From: Psilocybe azurescens
Taxonomy: Eukaryota > Basidiomycota > Agaricomycetes > Agaricales > Agrocybaceae
Reading direction: 5' to 3'
Length of the DNA: 64,000 bases
Assembly: GCA_023853785.1 (NCBI GenBank)
Contig: JAJIRX010000028.1
Span: forward strand, 158,392 to 222,391
Positions 1 to 12,730 of the stretch are shown here, in pieces (the stretch's first letter is position 1; each line of letters starts with the position of its first letter). A program made the position numbers and the translations under genes. The notes below the pieces were generated by a model. That model had not been told where the DNA came from and made no database searches. It was given only the letters and a program-made list of their open reading frames with translations.

Positions 1-395
1 TTCCAATAACAAAATTAAATTTGATGACTCTGAATCCAATATGAAGCGCTCAATGGGCGCCACGAAGTGATAGGAATTTACAAGGCGCTGTACAAAGTTG
101 AAGACAGGTCTCTCACAAGAACGCCACCATCCTCTGATTCTCATTGTCCAAGTTGTTCATTTTGCTGTTCACTCTTTACAGTAACAATTGATGATGATTT
201 TCCACACCGACCGCGATGGCCCCTTTCATCAGCCCTGAATGCTATTCTTTTTGTCCTTTTATTAAATCACTCAGCCTCACAATTGAACTTGGTGACATAA
301 CACTTATGTAGTGAAGAGTCTTCAGGGAAATCAGAAAATGCGTGTGATCATGGACATCTATACGGTGCTGGGAAAATGCCAGTCTTATGCAAGAC

Positions 396-414
396 ATAAT
401 AATAATAATAATAA
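396..414. repeat. AAT trinucleotide microsatellite
   Basis: Six consecutive ATA/AAT units lie in intergenic DNA. It is a simple repeat with no evident function. Confidence 0.9.
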
Positions 415-2809
415 AATGCTCATAATAAGAGAACGCTCGAGCCAAGCGTTTGGAACATGATGCGCCGGTGTCTGGTGATCCAGGAAGGGGCGGGTCAGCG
501 GTCACCTTTGAGTCTTCTGCACACGCCCACAGTATTCACAATAAACAAAATGCACCTCTAGACTGGGCCATGAACACGCATCTACTCTACTCTGCCTATC
601 TAGTATTTACACACAAATATATGTATAGATACGAACTTAGGCTGAGCAGTGAGGACTCCTAGTCTCCGATCTGCTTAGCGTTCTGTTTTGATGATCTATT
701 TTCAAATAAACTGCCGTTGTCGCTTGACCGACCATGACGCCAGACGCCAAGCCGAACGACGGAGTCGGGCGTACCATGGGTCGCGAATTGCAGGACAGAA
801 TTTTCGATCTAGAAAAGATGCAAAATGATCAGGGACGAGTGTAGACGAGCGTCCAACAGGTTACACCAGCGGTAAAAATGTAAAGGGGTGTGGGCGTCAG
901 AGAAATGGGTCATGTTCAATGCATTGATGACACTGCTGTACTATTCCATCATTGAGACCTCTTTCAAATCCTTTCAACGGCTCGGAGCGTCAGCCCTCAG
1001 GTCAACCTCAAACTCCGAAATATCAAGACCTCCAACTCTAACTAGCTTACCTCTGAACGTCTGATAGACTCTGACTCCTGAGTGAGAAGAACTGACCAGT
1101 GACCAGTCGCCTCCAACATGTGCAGTGCATGTGCCGCGATTTGAAATTTACTACCACTCGATCGCACAACAAAGACTAAATTTGAAGATTCAGCAATTCT
1201 CGGATGTTCTAATAGGTTTTTTGGATTTTAGATTTTCTAGAGAGAATGATGCATGGGTGATCCGGCTTCTAAGCGCTAGAGCCTGCTATAGTGTGACTGA
1301 GACTGCAGGAAGCCGAAGGGAACTTTGTAGCCAACGCCCTTCGTGAGGACTCAGGAGACATGGCAACTTATTTTCGAAAGATAGGTGCGAATACGCAGTG
1401 CCGGGTAAAGGTTGCGATCCTGAATTTAGGGAGTTTCAATGAGAGTATCCAGAGACCAGCGCAGTCAAAATATCATCACGACGACGGTACGATGTTGAAC
1501 ATCTTTCGACCGGAGTCGACTAGATTAGAACAATGGCAATGGCTCGGACTTCCGGGGTATGGGAGAGCGGCGCACAGTTTCAACCTTCGGCAAGGGATAC
1601 ATACAAAACACTGCGCCCCAAATCCTAAAAGCTAGCAAGCCTTTGTATGTAGTATGTATACAGTTCCCGGGAATGGTAAGTAAAACTTCAAATTCAAAAC
1701 AATTGAATAGCCTGATTGAGAGCCGAACGGCAAGGAAAGGTGCTTTTTAGTTTGTTTAGGGTTGCACTACGCAGAGGACGTCATTTCTAGCATGAACGTT
1801 GAATGCTGAATGCCAACTCGGTGGTCGGAGTGATGTGAAAGGGAATGTGATGATCGGAACGACTAGAAGACAGCCCCGGAAGAGGCAAGTCAAATGAGAA
1901 CCCAACTTTATTGGATCCTATAACACGCGACAAGAGAAATAGAAGGCAGAAGAGTGAATGCAGGAGACTGCGCGTATACACGAAGTGGAGCAGAAATGCG
2001 AGGGTTTGGGAATGGTTTCTTGAGGACGATAAGATTGACACGCAGGGTGAATTTCTCTGCGTTCGTTCGTCCCCCCGGCCGACCAGGGGGAGACCAGGGG
2101 AGACTGAGGCGAGCAGGGGTGTCAGTCAGGTGTGAGTAAAGGGCTGAAATTAGATCTGCATAAAAATATCAGAATATAGGATTGACCCATCAGGGGTCTC
2201 CCTTTCGGTCGAGGCCGCGAGGAGCCGTGTGGCATATGTAAAAATACTTAAGTTGTTTACTTCCACCAGATCTGGTTGAATCTGGGGAGATGATGTGATC
2301 GGTGCTCCCAAGAAGGATAACAACGCCCACGCCGTGATGGGCTTCGCAAGGCTATGTTTTGAGAGATAAGTACTCAAGAAGGCGGAAACAAGGACACCGG
2401 CTGGACCCTCGGAGACTGCGAGTCGCTGGGGAGTGGTCTTTTGAGTTGTGCGGGTGGGAGAGATGAACGTTGAACCCCAGCTTTAGCGAGAAGTAAATGC
2501 ACAGACACGAGGGAGAGCAGATCTGCCGGGCAGTCGGGTATCAAAGCGAGGCAATATTGTATACAGTGAGTTAGAGTAAAGTATATATGCTATACAGGTG
2601 TGAGTGGGTGACTTTGAGTAGTTGTACGAGTACGGTTGTAGGTGGGATATACTATTGTTAGGGAGATGCATTGTGTGCTGGTCAAGGGGAGAAGTGAACA
2701 ATAGAAATAGGAAAATGGTTGATCAGGAGCGTGTTTGATTTGGCAAGCGGAGTTTGAAAGTCAAGCGAGCCAAGTTGATCTTGGATTCGTGATCTCAACT
2801 ACAACGCTC

Positions 2810-2876
2810 TTATCCTTCTAACAAGTCTTCCTCTCCCTTCTTCCACGACACTCACGTCCCCCGACCCCCGAATACT
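2810..2876 (+). promoter_or_regulatory. Pyrimidine-rich tract before the cdc24 start
   Basis: The ~65 bases before the ATG are strongly C/T-biased (runs such as CTTCCTCTCCCTTCTTCC) and lack a clear TATA box. CT-rich stretches just upstream of start codons are common at housekeeping promoters of filamentous fungi. The promoter role is inferred from that pattern only. Confidence 0.4.
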
Positions 2877-5800
2877 ATGGCCTCCGGCGCAGGCCGCAAA
2901 AAATCCATCGTATCCACTACAGGGCTCCAAATCGACACCAACGCCAACAACACTCTCCTAAATAAATCCGCTTCCCAGTCTACCTCCCTTTACCAGCAAT
3001 GCTCGTCTCTCAGAAGTAGACTTCTCAAGATTCGCGGCTTCGCACACTACTTCAACAACTCATCCCCCGACTCCCGGCAGTCAACAGACCCAGTAACCCA
3101 GCTCTGGGACCTCTTCTCCACCGGCACACCGCTATGCTACATCTTCGATCAGCTTCCAGAGGAGGCTGGGTTCAAGAAGCTTAACAACTCCTCCTTCAAC
3201 CAGGGAGAAATTCGACGCAAACCCAGACAGGGCTAAGAAGCATGCCATTGCTCTCTTTGCCATGCAGATACGAGCGGACAAGGTCATGCAGGAAATCCCG
3301 GGGTGCGAGTTGTTCACAGTGACGGACCTTTGGGACCGGAACTCGACGGATGGTTTGGTCAAGGTGCGTTTGCGGCGCTTTTTTTATTCCGTGCACCAGT
3401 GCGCTTACATCTTTGACCCAGGTGATCAACACCGTCACCGCCATTGTAGACCATCTTCCCCGCGATGCCTTCGAGGAATCCCCGCCGTCCCCACACTCAC
3501 TGCAGGAAAACGGTTCTACAGAGTCTCTGAACGACACGCTTGTGTCGTCAATTATCAACACCCCTAAAGGTTCCGCGCAGACCAACATCATTAGAGAAAT
3601 GGTGGAGACGGAGCGTAAATACGTGCAGGACTTAGAGATTATGCAGGTGCGTCCATCCATAAATTTTCACTTGTAGAAGTTACCCGCCGACCTCGGAAAC
3701 TCCAGAAATACTCCAACGCTCTTTCACAAGCCAACCTCATGGACCAGGATACAATCCACCTCCTGTTTCCAAATCTGAACAAACTCCTGAATTTCCAGCG
3801 CAAGTTCCTCATCCGGCTCGAGAGCACAGCGGAGATGCCATGGCAAGAACAACGATGGGGTCAGCATTTCCTAGAAAGCGTGAGTCGGCTCATCCTCCCA
3901 TGTACTCTATCTGGACTTCCCATTGTTGCTGGTTACTCAATTACATGCTTCTATCCCCTTCTTCGCTTTTCTATTATAGGAAGACGAATTTATTGTCTAT
4001 GAACCCTACTGTGCCAACTACACAAACGCTACTGAGCTTATGCTCGCTAACGAGCAAAACCTAGTGGTGAGTCAACACCCTCTTTCCCTTTCATGTTTCC
4101 TGGGTTGGGTTCTTGGTTCGTTTCACACAAACTGCCACAGCCATTACCCTGACAACTCGCTGTCGGCAAACTCCGAATACTTACCAAATACATGTCAACA
4201 GCCTCTGAACCACTTGATTAATGTCAAAGGCGAGCTGCCCGGTTTACTCATCAAACCGATCCAGCGTATCTGCAAGTATCCCCTCCTCCTTGACGTACGT
4301 CTATTCCGTCGTTCTATCACGATCCAGTACACTTATGTGCTGTTTAGTCTCTTATTAAAGCGTGTTCGCCGTCAACTTACGATCATTATGACGAATTGAA
4401 GCGTGGCTCAGACGCGGCGAAACGCATAACGGACAAGATCAATGAGGCACAAAGGCGCGCCGAAAACGAACAAACTGTCAAAAGTCTGCATTCTAGAATC
4501 GACGACTGGAAAGGCCATCATCTAGAAAATTTTGGCGAACTCCTCCTCGACGATCTGTTTGTGGTGACCAAGTCCGACATCGATCGGGAGTATCATGTTT
4601 TCCTGTTCGAGCGCATAATTCTCTGCTGCAAGGAGGCAAGTCTCACGCAGCCTGCCAAGGGCGGAAAGAGCACCAGCAAAAACGGTTCGATTCTCAAGAA
4701 GCCTCTACCTCTCACACTGCCGGGCGGCAATGGCGCACCGCAGAAAAATACACCACTTCTATTGAAAGGGCGTATATTCCTCGGCAACGTTACTCAAGCC
4801 ATCCCTGTTCCAGCGCGAGCATCTCCGAGTGCGTATTTTCTCTATTGTTCTGTTTCATTGTATTGCTGCCGGTGCTGATGGTTATCTTTTATAAAGCAAT
4901 CGGTGTTGCCACTCAATATCCACTTGCCGTGTGGTGGAAGGGCGATGATGATCTAGAATTTTTCACCTTGCGATGCCGACGCGAAGATCAGATGCGGCAG
5001 TGGGAAGCGACTATTAACCGTCTGATCAAGGAAGCCTCGCAGAGGCGCGCGTCGGAGCGTGCAGGTTCAGGTATGTCGCGTATCGTCGCGGCCAACAGCA
5101 CAAATCCATCGCCGCAAGCGAGACTGGTCAATTCGCATTATTCGGCGACTTCAACACCACCCGTGTCCGTCTATTCACAATCTTCCCAATCCTCCACCAT
5201 TCGTTCTCGCCCTAGTTATACAAGCTACGACTATGACGAGCAAACTGCCTTCTCGAGCAACACTAATTCAACATATGGCGGTGGGCCGAAGGGGTACCCG
5301 CCTCATGACGGTTTCGACTTTGAACCGGACGAGGATGAACTCGAGGATTATCCCCCGCTTCGATAGCCTCGTCAGGCCGCGGAACACCGGTTGGTTCGCG
5401 CAGGACACCGAACGCGTTTAGTATGCCTCCGGAGCGTGAATCAAGTGCGGGCTACGATAGAACTGTACGAGCGCAGACAGAAGGTACGGATGGTCCGAAT
5501 ATGATGCAGTGGAGGAGTAATGGTCTGCCCCCACTTCCCTCTGCTACGGTCATTTCGCCGAACGGGCATATACGTCCAATTACCCCTCGCATGCCCTCCA
5601 ACATGAGTGCGAACAGCTATTCGTCGGATGCCAGCTTTGGAACTGGTGTTCCGAGATCAGCGTCAGGACGGCCTCCGCTGAAGGAGCCAATTCAGTTCAT
5701 CGCGTCTAAAGAGCGGGTATGAGAGCCCGAACAGCATGGGTGGGTCAACGAGTAGCGATTATCGGAAAGGACGAGCTGTGACGCCGACGCTGAACGTGAA

Positions 5801-6422
5801 CAACCTCGCTGCTCCGCCACCGATAACGCGTTCGCGGAGTGCTAGCCAGCCGAGCGCATACAATCCTCCACAGAAGTCGATGCCTCCTCCGCCACTCCCA
5901 AGCGGCGCGGCGCCGCCACACTCACATTGGAGTCAGGATCACCGGCCGCTGAATGGTGTGCCCACGAACGTGCCCAACGGCAAACGCGGAAGCGGGTCGA
6001 GTCAGTCGACGGGCGACAGCTCGGATTATTCACCAAACAGCTCTTCACCTATAACGCCGTTCGGCTCCAGCGAATCGTCGCTGGGGGTGTGGGCATGCGC
6101 ACCTCGCGATCGCAGGGCTTCGATGGTGTGGTCAATGGACACGATCACCACCACCCACAGTCGCCCGTGAAGATCAAGGTGCACTTCCATGAAGACATTT
6201 TCGTGATCCAAGTGCAGCGGTCGACAGAGTATGACCAGTTGGTGGAACAAGTCGGGCGCAAGATTCGCTTGTGTGGGCCTCGTCGTGAAGACGGTCCACT
6301 GCGAGTGAAATATAGGGACGAAGATGGAGACATGGTGTCACTGGGCTCAACAGGAAGACGTGCAGATGGCATTCGAACAGTATCGACCGGGAGGACAGGT
6401 TGTTACATTGTTCGTCACATGA
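2877..6422 (+). CDS. cdc24: Cdc24-type guanine nucleotide exchange factor for Cdc42
   Basis: A multidomain Rho-family GEF that would activate Cdc42 at polarity sites. Visible in order: an N-terminal calponin-homology-like region (SLYQQCSSLRSRLLKIRGFA, LWDLFSTGTPLCYIFDQLP); a Dbl-homology domain opening with IIREMVETERKYVQDLE and including LLIKPIQRICKYPLLL; a PH domain (FGELLLDDLFVV, AVWWKGDDDLEFFTLRCRRE); a long Ser/Pro-rich linker; and a C-terminal PB1 domain whose OPCA-type motif is YRDEDGDMVSLGS. This order is that of yeast Cdc24, whose PB1 binds the scaffold Bem1. Several introns of ~50-60 nt interrupt the DH/PH region. The reading frame is broken by single bases at about 3203-3205, 5352-5356, 5681-5682, 6083-6087 and 6353-6354. 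Conserved protein continues in another frame after each break, so the gene is probably intact and the breaks are likely consensus errors. The stop assigned is the TGA after the PB1 strand ending TLFVT. Confidence 0.93.
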
Positions 6423-7472
6423 ACACTGTCATCTGTCTTCACGGTCGTACCTCGACTTTGTTTCGTTTTTCTTCATCTTTTGCAGTTTTTTGGTCCTCCG
6501 TCGCATTCGTCATTCCATGGTTACTTGGTCTTCTTATCACATTTGTCAACCCCTTCGCATTTTTCACCCATCTTCCCCAGTTTCTCACATTTGGCACCAT
6601 TCCGCAACCTAAGACATTTTTTATCTAATCCCCCCTCAAACGTTTTAACTAGCCTACACTCAAACAACAAAATCCGGTCACAACATCCACCCGCCATGCA
6701 CTTGCCCACTCCCACTGCCCTTCGCCCGTCTCCAACCATCCGCATCTTTCACATATCTCATCAGCACGGGATCCATCATACACAACGCCTTTTGCCTCGG
6801 ATCTCTCTCTCCTCTTCGTTCTTTTGTGCCTCTTTTTTACTTTGTTTCTCCTCTCTTATGTATAACCGGCCTTGCCTTTATTCTCCCTCCATATTATTTC
6901 TTCCTTTCTTTTTCGATTTTGCCAGACGTTCTATCCACAATAGTTTGTAGTCGCTCTTTATATTTCTGGAGGCTTAATCGCACACATACTCGTACACCCA
7001 ACAACACACCACACGCACCACCACCGCTCTTCATGCATTATCGTCACGACTTTTCTTCTTTTCTTTTCACTCTCGTCTCGTTTACTTATCTAACTGTTAT
7101 TTTTTGTTTCGTCTCCTTGGATTCGTTGGCCCTGGCAAGGCCCTCTTGTATGTGTTCATGGAGGATAGTAGGATTCCCTATGTATAATGAAATAGAAGAG
7201 CGCGGCAGCTCACGAGTTATGCTATGGCGGCGCGCACTTTCGGAACAAGGTTGTCAACTGTTAATGTCAGAGTTCGGCAAGTAACTTTTTTTTTCTGTCA
7301 AAAGTGAATACGTCCATTGTGGATGTCAATCCTTGTTTTTTTTTTTGTTTTCTTCGGCTAACGTTCCATATTCATGAGAGATACAGATTTAAATGGACAG
7401 AGAGGGGCAAAACACTTTTTCATCATTATGAAGTTCGTGCGAACAGGTAAAATTAATCTGGAGGATCCCAAG
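6423..7472. other. Intergenic region between cdc24 and a polygalacturonase gene
   Basis: Very T/C-rich sequence that should hold the converging 3' UTRs of cdc24 (+) and the polygalacturonase gene (-). Several T-runs of 9-11 lie at about 7285-7345. No conserved coding signal is seen, although several frames are open because of the biased composition. Confidence 0.6.
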
Positions 7473-9709
7473 TCATACACAAGCAGGATTATTACATTGA
7501 CGAAAGTTGATAATCCCCGTGAAGTTGTTGATGAGACCTACTCAGAACACCAAACATGATATCGATCAGTATCGACGTAGATTGGTTCATGATCCGTGTT
7601 AAACTTTAAAAGTAGACTCATGAAACACTTACCAGGAATTCCTCCTACGATTTGGAGGTATGACCAGTCCCAAGGACCTACATACGAAGGAATATCAGCC
7701 CAGAAGTCTCAAACCCCGGTAAAATGGATCAAAGATATCCGGATGAGCACCTATACACGAGCCTTCACCGCAATTCACTGCAACTTTCTCTGCTTGATCG
7801 ATCACGGCCAAGGTATTCATCGGCGGACCAAAGTTAATGGCCTAAACACGGCAATTAATGGGCACGTTTCAGTTACGCAGGAACAGCACTGTTGAGTAGA
7901 ATTGGACTGACCGATGTCAGCACACCATTTCCAGGGACTTTGAGTGTATCAGGATAGCTCTTAATGAAATGTTGTTAGTAATGCTGAACATGCGCTCTGG
8001 ATAATAACGCGGCTTGCCTGATCAATTATTATCCCGAATTGGCGTATGCCTATCGCGTTATTTCCCTGCGCCGAGAGGTGAGCTTGGTTTGAATCCAGAA
8101 TCATCAGACCGCATTACCCACCGCGTAGGTGATATTGGTAACGGTACTATTCGTGGCCAGAGCCTTAGTCTTGATACGAAGAGCCTGATCACTGACCGCA
8201 GTCGTATCAATGGGGGTTTTGTGTGGCAAAGGTAGGGTAGATTGCGTACTTTTCGATGATCGTGTTCCCAGATATTACGACTCCAGAAACGACAACGTTG
8301 GAGTCAATGGATCCCTGTATTCTTCCAATCAGAGTGGTCCCGGAGGAAGATGTTACATAAGGAACGGACAACTGAAATTCCATGGCCGTTAATACATGTG
8401 TTGTTTTGGAACACTATGTTTGATCCTTTATTGATAGCCAGACAGTCGTCCTAACAGATGATCATGAACTTAAGATCTTTTTCATCTCATGTTATTCATT
8501 TACTTGGTTGTGAATGATGCTGGAATATAGATGAGTTTAGTTCCTTCTTGAATTTCTGTGTGCATATAGCGCATAAACTGACCTATTTTGGATTATGAGA
8601 TCGGTGGTGCTGCAATCAAATCCGTCTGTGTTGTGCCCTGTGTCTTCTTTTAGCACCTGCGATGACAGCTTATCGGAAGTGAAAGGGCATACCGGCAGCG
8701 AGACCGTTGCTTTGATCGTTCGGTACATCTCCTTGCGCTAAAAATCACTAATAAGCAAATGAATGAGCAACCTTCATTCTGACGTAACGCACAGTTGTCG
8801 ATGATGAGGTCTGTCATGACAAGAGGGGCTGGATTGGATACCGAATAGACCCTTGTCGGGGAATTGACCACAGTGACGTTCTTGAAAATGGTTGAGAATT
8901 TGCAATATGTGGTCATAAGAAAAGAAACCATTAAGACCACTCACCGCATAAACGCCGGATATCTTGATTCTTGAAGAAAATCGTGTAAGAGCGACAATAG
9001 ACCAAACAATAAAAGGCGATTGACTTCATCATCGGGGCGGGTTTGACTACACCGCCATTACCGCCCAGTCCGTCCTTTATTTCGGCAAAGAACATTAAGG
9101 TTAGGCGTGGTTCATTTTGAGAGAAAACGAGTCAATGACGTACCCAATAGAAAGGACCACCTCCGTCAAAAATATGGCCATTCCCGTTGACTTTTACTTA
9201 TGAGATACGGTGTAAAGACGCGCGAAGAAATATCCCTTACATGTGATTGACTTTCCGCTATCGGTACATCGCGTCAGTGGTGCATGCCTGGTTATAAAAG
9301 ATAGATGCCACCAGAGAATACCTGACAGTGAAAAGTGGCCCGGCCCAGCTAAGATTTCCGAACGATATATCGCCATCTGAGAATATAAAGAATCGTGAAA
9401 TACAATCGCCTATCAGCGATAGACAGGACGAACTCATAGTGACTGTCGTCCCAGTTTTCAGATTCAATGTCAGGCCTTGACCTGCTGGAACTGTGAATCC
9501 ATTGAGTATAACAGTTGTGCAATTGACAGCGACAGCGATATCTGTCGTAAAATTGTTAACCAGTGCACCGGAACATTGAGAATTCAGTGGTACTCACCAT
9601 CCAATGAGTCTATAGTGCCAACACAAGACGGCGTAGCGGCCACGGTCGACGGTATGACAAGACCAAAGGTCAGAGCAAAGAGGAGGTACAATAACTTTTG
9701 GCTCGCCAT
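7473..9709 (-). CDS. Secreted endopolygalacturonase, GH28 (copy 1)
   Basis: A pectin-degrading enzyme that hydrolyses alpha-1,4-galacturonan. It starts at MASQKLLYLLFALTF, a clear signal peptide, followed by CVGTIDSLDG and the beta-helix segments GDISFGNLSWAGPLF and NGNGHIFDGGGPFYW. All four GH28 signatures are readable: NTDGFD and DDCLAIN (the three catalytic Asp), GHGIS (catalytic-site His) and RIK (substrate Arg/Lys). Many short introns are needed. One splits GHGISV from GSIDSNVVV and another splits ITYA from GNNAIGIRQFG, at the same places as in copy 2. The C-terminal part holds VAVNCGEGSC and WDWSYLQIVGG. The last small exon, and so the stop, is tentative. It lies ~830 bp downstream of copy 2 on the same strand, so a tandem duplication is likely. 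Confidence 0.9.
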
Positions 9710-10540
9710 CTTCGAGAGCTTGAACTTACACGAGTTGTCATGTCGAGCTATTAAACCAGATGGTTGTGTGAAAGAACACCCGCCCAAGGTGGCCCGCTAT
9801 TCCATGAGTCCGATGAATAGCAGTCATTCGGAGTATTTTTCCCACATGTTCTATGTAAATAGCAAGCATCTGGGTGGTCGGTGTTCATGAATACATCAAG
9901 TAAAAATAAGACGATGCACCACAAATATGCCTGGGTAGAAACTGGAGCCGTCTGCTAACTCTGAGGTAAAAATAGGCTAGAGGCTAAAGAGAGGTCACAG
10001 AGCAGTCGATTACAGTTCTCTAAACCACAGATTTTTTCTTTAAAACGATAGAATCTCGGTGTTCAGCGCTCAGAACAGAAATCGCCGCACACTGAATGCG
10101 ATTCAACGAGGCAACTTGGGCTCAACAACTCAACAACAACTGTATAAGTGGATGGACTTGTCGCTGGCATCTCGCTGGCAGCTTTGAATGGAAAGTAGTC
10201 CTATCACATATTTATGATAGATTCTAATGACATTACAGGAGCAGAGGATGATATATTCGGAAAATATGTGGGCTGACAGTACCGCGGAGCTTGAAAGCCC
10301 AAAATAACACATGACGTAATATCCTGTCCCTTTTAAAGTGGAACCGCAGTCCGAGGCATTTAGGTCTCGCGTGTAAACGTTCAGCGTTGAGATATTTTGG
10401 AGTAAAGTGATCGTATAAGGATGGAAAATTTCTCATATTTATTTTATGAGACGCGTTGCGTCCAAACGGCAAGACATTCGTAAAAACTAGATAAAGCCTA
10501 ATATGGCCATGATCCTTCCAAATGGGGCACTTTTGCGAAC
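9710..10540. other. Spacer between the two polygalacturonase genes
   Basis: This stretch should hold the promoter of polygalacturonase copy 1 (minus strand, reading leftwards) and the 3' flank of copy 2. I see no conserved ORF. No strong TATA box stands out before the ATG at 9709. Confidence 0.55.
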
Positions 10541-12685
10541 TCATTCACTGAAACCTGTGATCTGAGCGTTGGTAATTTTTCCTATGAGATATGACCAGTC
10601 AAATAGTTGTTCAATTCCATAGAAACTAAAACGTACCCGAAACTCCTCCAGACACTTTCAAATTTGACCAGTTCCATGTCCCTATGCGGCAAAACCTGGA
10701 TGAGTTCTCTGAAGGAGCAATTTCAATCATATTGAAACATACCTGTGCAAGCATTCTTGCCACAGTTGACGGCAACCTTTTGTGCGTCACTGTTTACGGA
10801 GATTGTGGTTGCGGGGGAACCGAAGTTTATTCCCTTTTTCCACAATCAATAAGCCTATGTCTCGAGAGCGAGCAAAACAGAAATGATTCTCACCGAAATA
10901 ATGACACCAGTTCCTGGAGTACCGAGGGTATCGGGGTAGCTCTACAAGCAGTTTAAATTGGTACAACTGTTCTTATCCTTTCAAAATAAAATACTTACCT
11001 CGTCAATAAGTATGCCGAATTGACGTATCCCTGTGGCGGTATTTCCCTATTCGTACATCTATTAGATCCTTTTGGAAAAGACGAAGCTTGTTCTCTGAGC
11101 ACATACCGAGTAGGTAATATTTGAAACGGTACTCCCTGTAGACGATGATTTGGTTTTGATACGAAGAGCTTGGTCGCTATCCAACATATTGATGAGACTG
11201 TGTAGTGTGTATACGAGTGATAACACTCACTTGTTGGTAATAGTATTTCCGGAAATAACGATGCCGGAGACTGTGACATCGGAGTCAATGGATCCCTGCA
11301 GTTGTTGGTCAGAATATTTTTATTTTTCCAATCCAATCCAATTAACGAACGTACAATAGAGATACCATGTCCACCTGTGCAGGAGTTGCCTTGGAATACG
11401 ATATTGGTGCCCTTGTTAATCGCAAGACAGTCATCCTTCATATGAAATGGTAAGCTATAACAATATTCATGTAATGAGAAGCGCTTCTCACTTGGTTGTG
11501 GATTTGACTATGAAGGGTGGACATCAAACGAGCGGCATCTTTCAGCTATGATTTAAATCTCACCTATTTTGGATGATGAGGTTATTAGAGCTAACATCAA
11601 ATCCGTCCGTGTTGTGACCTGCAACACAACGAGCGCAATGAGTACACCAAACAAAAACGAAGTGAAGGGCCTGAGAAATAACCACCTGCTGCCTTCCCGC
11701 CGCTGAGAGAGTTCGGAGCATCCCCTTGGGCTGGTAAAGATGTGAACGGGAAGAAATCAAAAATAAGAGGGCACCATGCTCACAGTTATCGATTGTCAGG
11801 TCGGTCATGGTCAACGCAGCTGGGTTGGAGACGGAAAACACACGCCCTGGAGAGTTGACTACCTTGACCTTCTGAGAAAGTGCATGAATAGGTTCAGTCC
11901 TTGCAAGGTTCAGACAGAGACGAGCTATAATACCTCGAAGGTGCCAGAAATTTTGATTCTAAAAATAGTCCGTCAGTTGGCCCAGAAGAGATTCAATAGC
12001 AATGAAGAACCTACTTCATCATGGGGTCTGGCTTTTGTGTGCCGCCGTTGATACCTTGGCCATCCTGTGAAAGGAATGAGGAGGTCAGCTCTGTAAATTA
12101 AACCTGAAAATGATACTGCCTACCCAGTAGAACGGGCCTCCTCCGTCGAATTTATGACCATTTCCGTTGACTAAGGGCAAACAAAGTCAATTTTAGATGT
12201 TGAATTGCGGCAGGATATGTGAAAACATTACATATAATGTTAGACCCGCTGAAAAATGAAACAATGAACACAAATTCGATACGTGTCGAAAATCGATGAC
12301 CACTGACCTCACGGTAAATAGCGGTCCATCCCAGCTTTTATTCCCGAAGCTGATATCTCCATCTACGAACGGCGTTGTTGAAAGACAATTCGTGTCGAAG
12401 GCGTAGAGAAGCACTACTTACTCATAGTGACCGTGGTCCCAGAAGCCAAGCTCAATGACAATCCTTGGCCTGCAGGGTACGGTGAAGCCGTTCAGAGTGA
12501 TAGACGTGCATTTCACAGCATCTGCGACGTCTGCGGAAGATAATTGTTTGGTATATCCCTGTATTCACTAGAAAGAATGTGCTGAATGAAGGCTTACCGG
12601 ACAACGAGTTGATAGTGGCAGAGCAAGCAGCATTGGCCAAGGTAGCAGCGCCCGAGAGAATCAAAACAGAGAGAGCTGAGATCAT
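10541..12685 (-). CDS. Secreted endopolygalacturonase, GH28 (copy 2)
   Basis: A paralogue of the GH28 enzyme to its left, with the same activity on homogalacturonan. The start MISALSVLILSGAATLANA is a signal peptide; an in-frame ATG 21 bases upstream is an alternative. Readable family motifs are GDISFGNKSWDGPLF, NTDGFD, DDCLAIN, GGHGISI, RIKTKS and VAVNCGKNACT. Introns match copy 1, including one between GHGISI and GSIDSDVTVSG. The last exon reads KITNAQITGFSE then TGA. One frame break lies in the early exon at 12475-12477, where one G fewer restores FTVPAGQGLSLSL exactly as in copy 1 (FTVPAGQGLTLNL). A TATA-like box precedes the gene. Confidence 0.9.
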
Positions 12686-12720
12686 TTTTTCCTGTAGAAA
12701 GTCCAACGGTTTTCATCCTC

Positions 12721-12730
12721 AATTTATATC
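12721..12730 (-). promoter_or_regulatory. TATA-like box of polygalacturonase copy 2
   Basis: On the minus strand this reads GATATAAATT and ends 36 bases before the ATG at 12685. Position and sequence fit a fungal TATA box, although the distance to the ATG is short and the downstream start would have a short leader. Confidence 0.5.

Larger units (their letters stand above)
1..2876. other. Intergenic region upstream of cdc24
   Basis: No ORF in any frame carries a recognisable domain or joins neighbouring ORFs through plausible GT-AG introns. All open frames are short and of mixed composition. It holds a short AAT microsatellite near the left edge. The last ~100 bases become pyrimidine-rich, as in fungal promoters. 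A small non-conserved gene or the end of a neighbour outside the window cannot be excluded. Confidence 0.6.

Noticed and set aside
6305..6353. A possible 49-nt intron in the last cdc24 exon that would repair the frame
   Set aside because: It would remove the conserved YRDEDGDMVSLGS motif of PB1; a one-base shift at 6353-6354 explains the frame better.
6423..7284. Long plus-strand open frames after cdc24
   Set aside because: They come from T/C-rich sequence, give Phe/Leu/Ser-rich translations and have no family resemblance; more likely 3' UTR and spacer.
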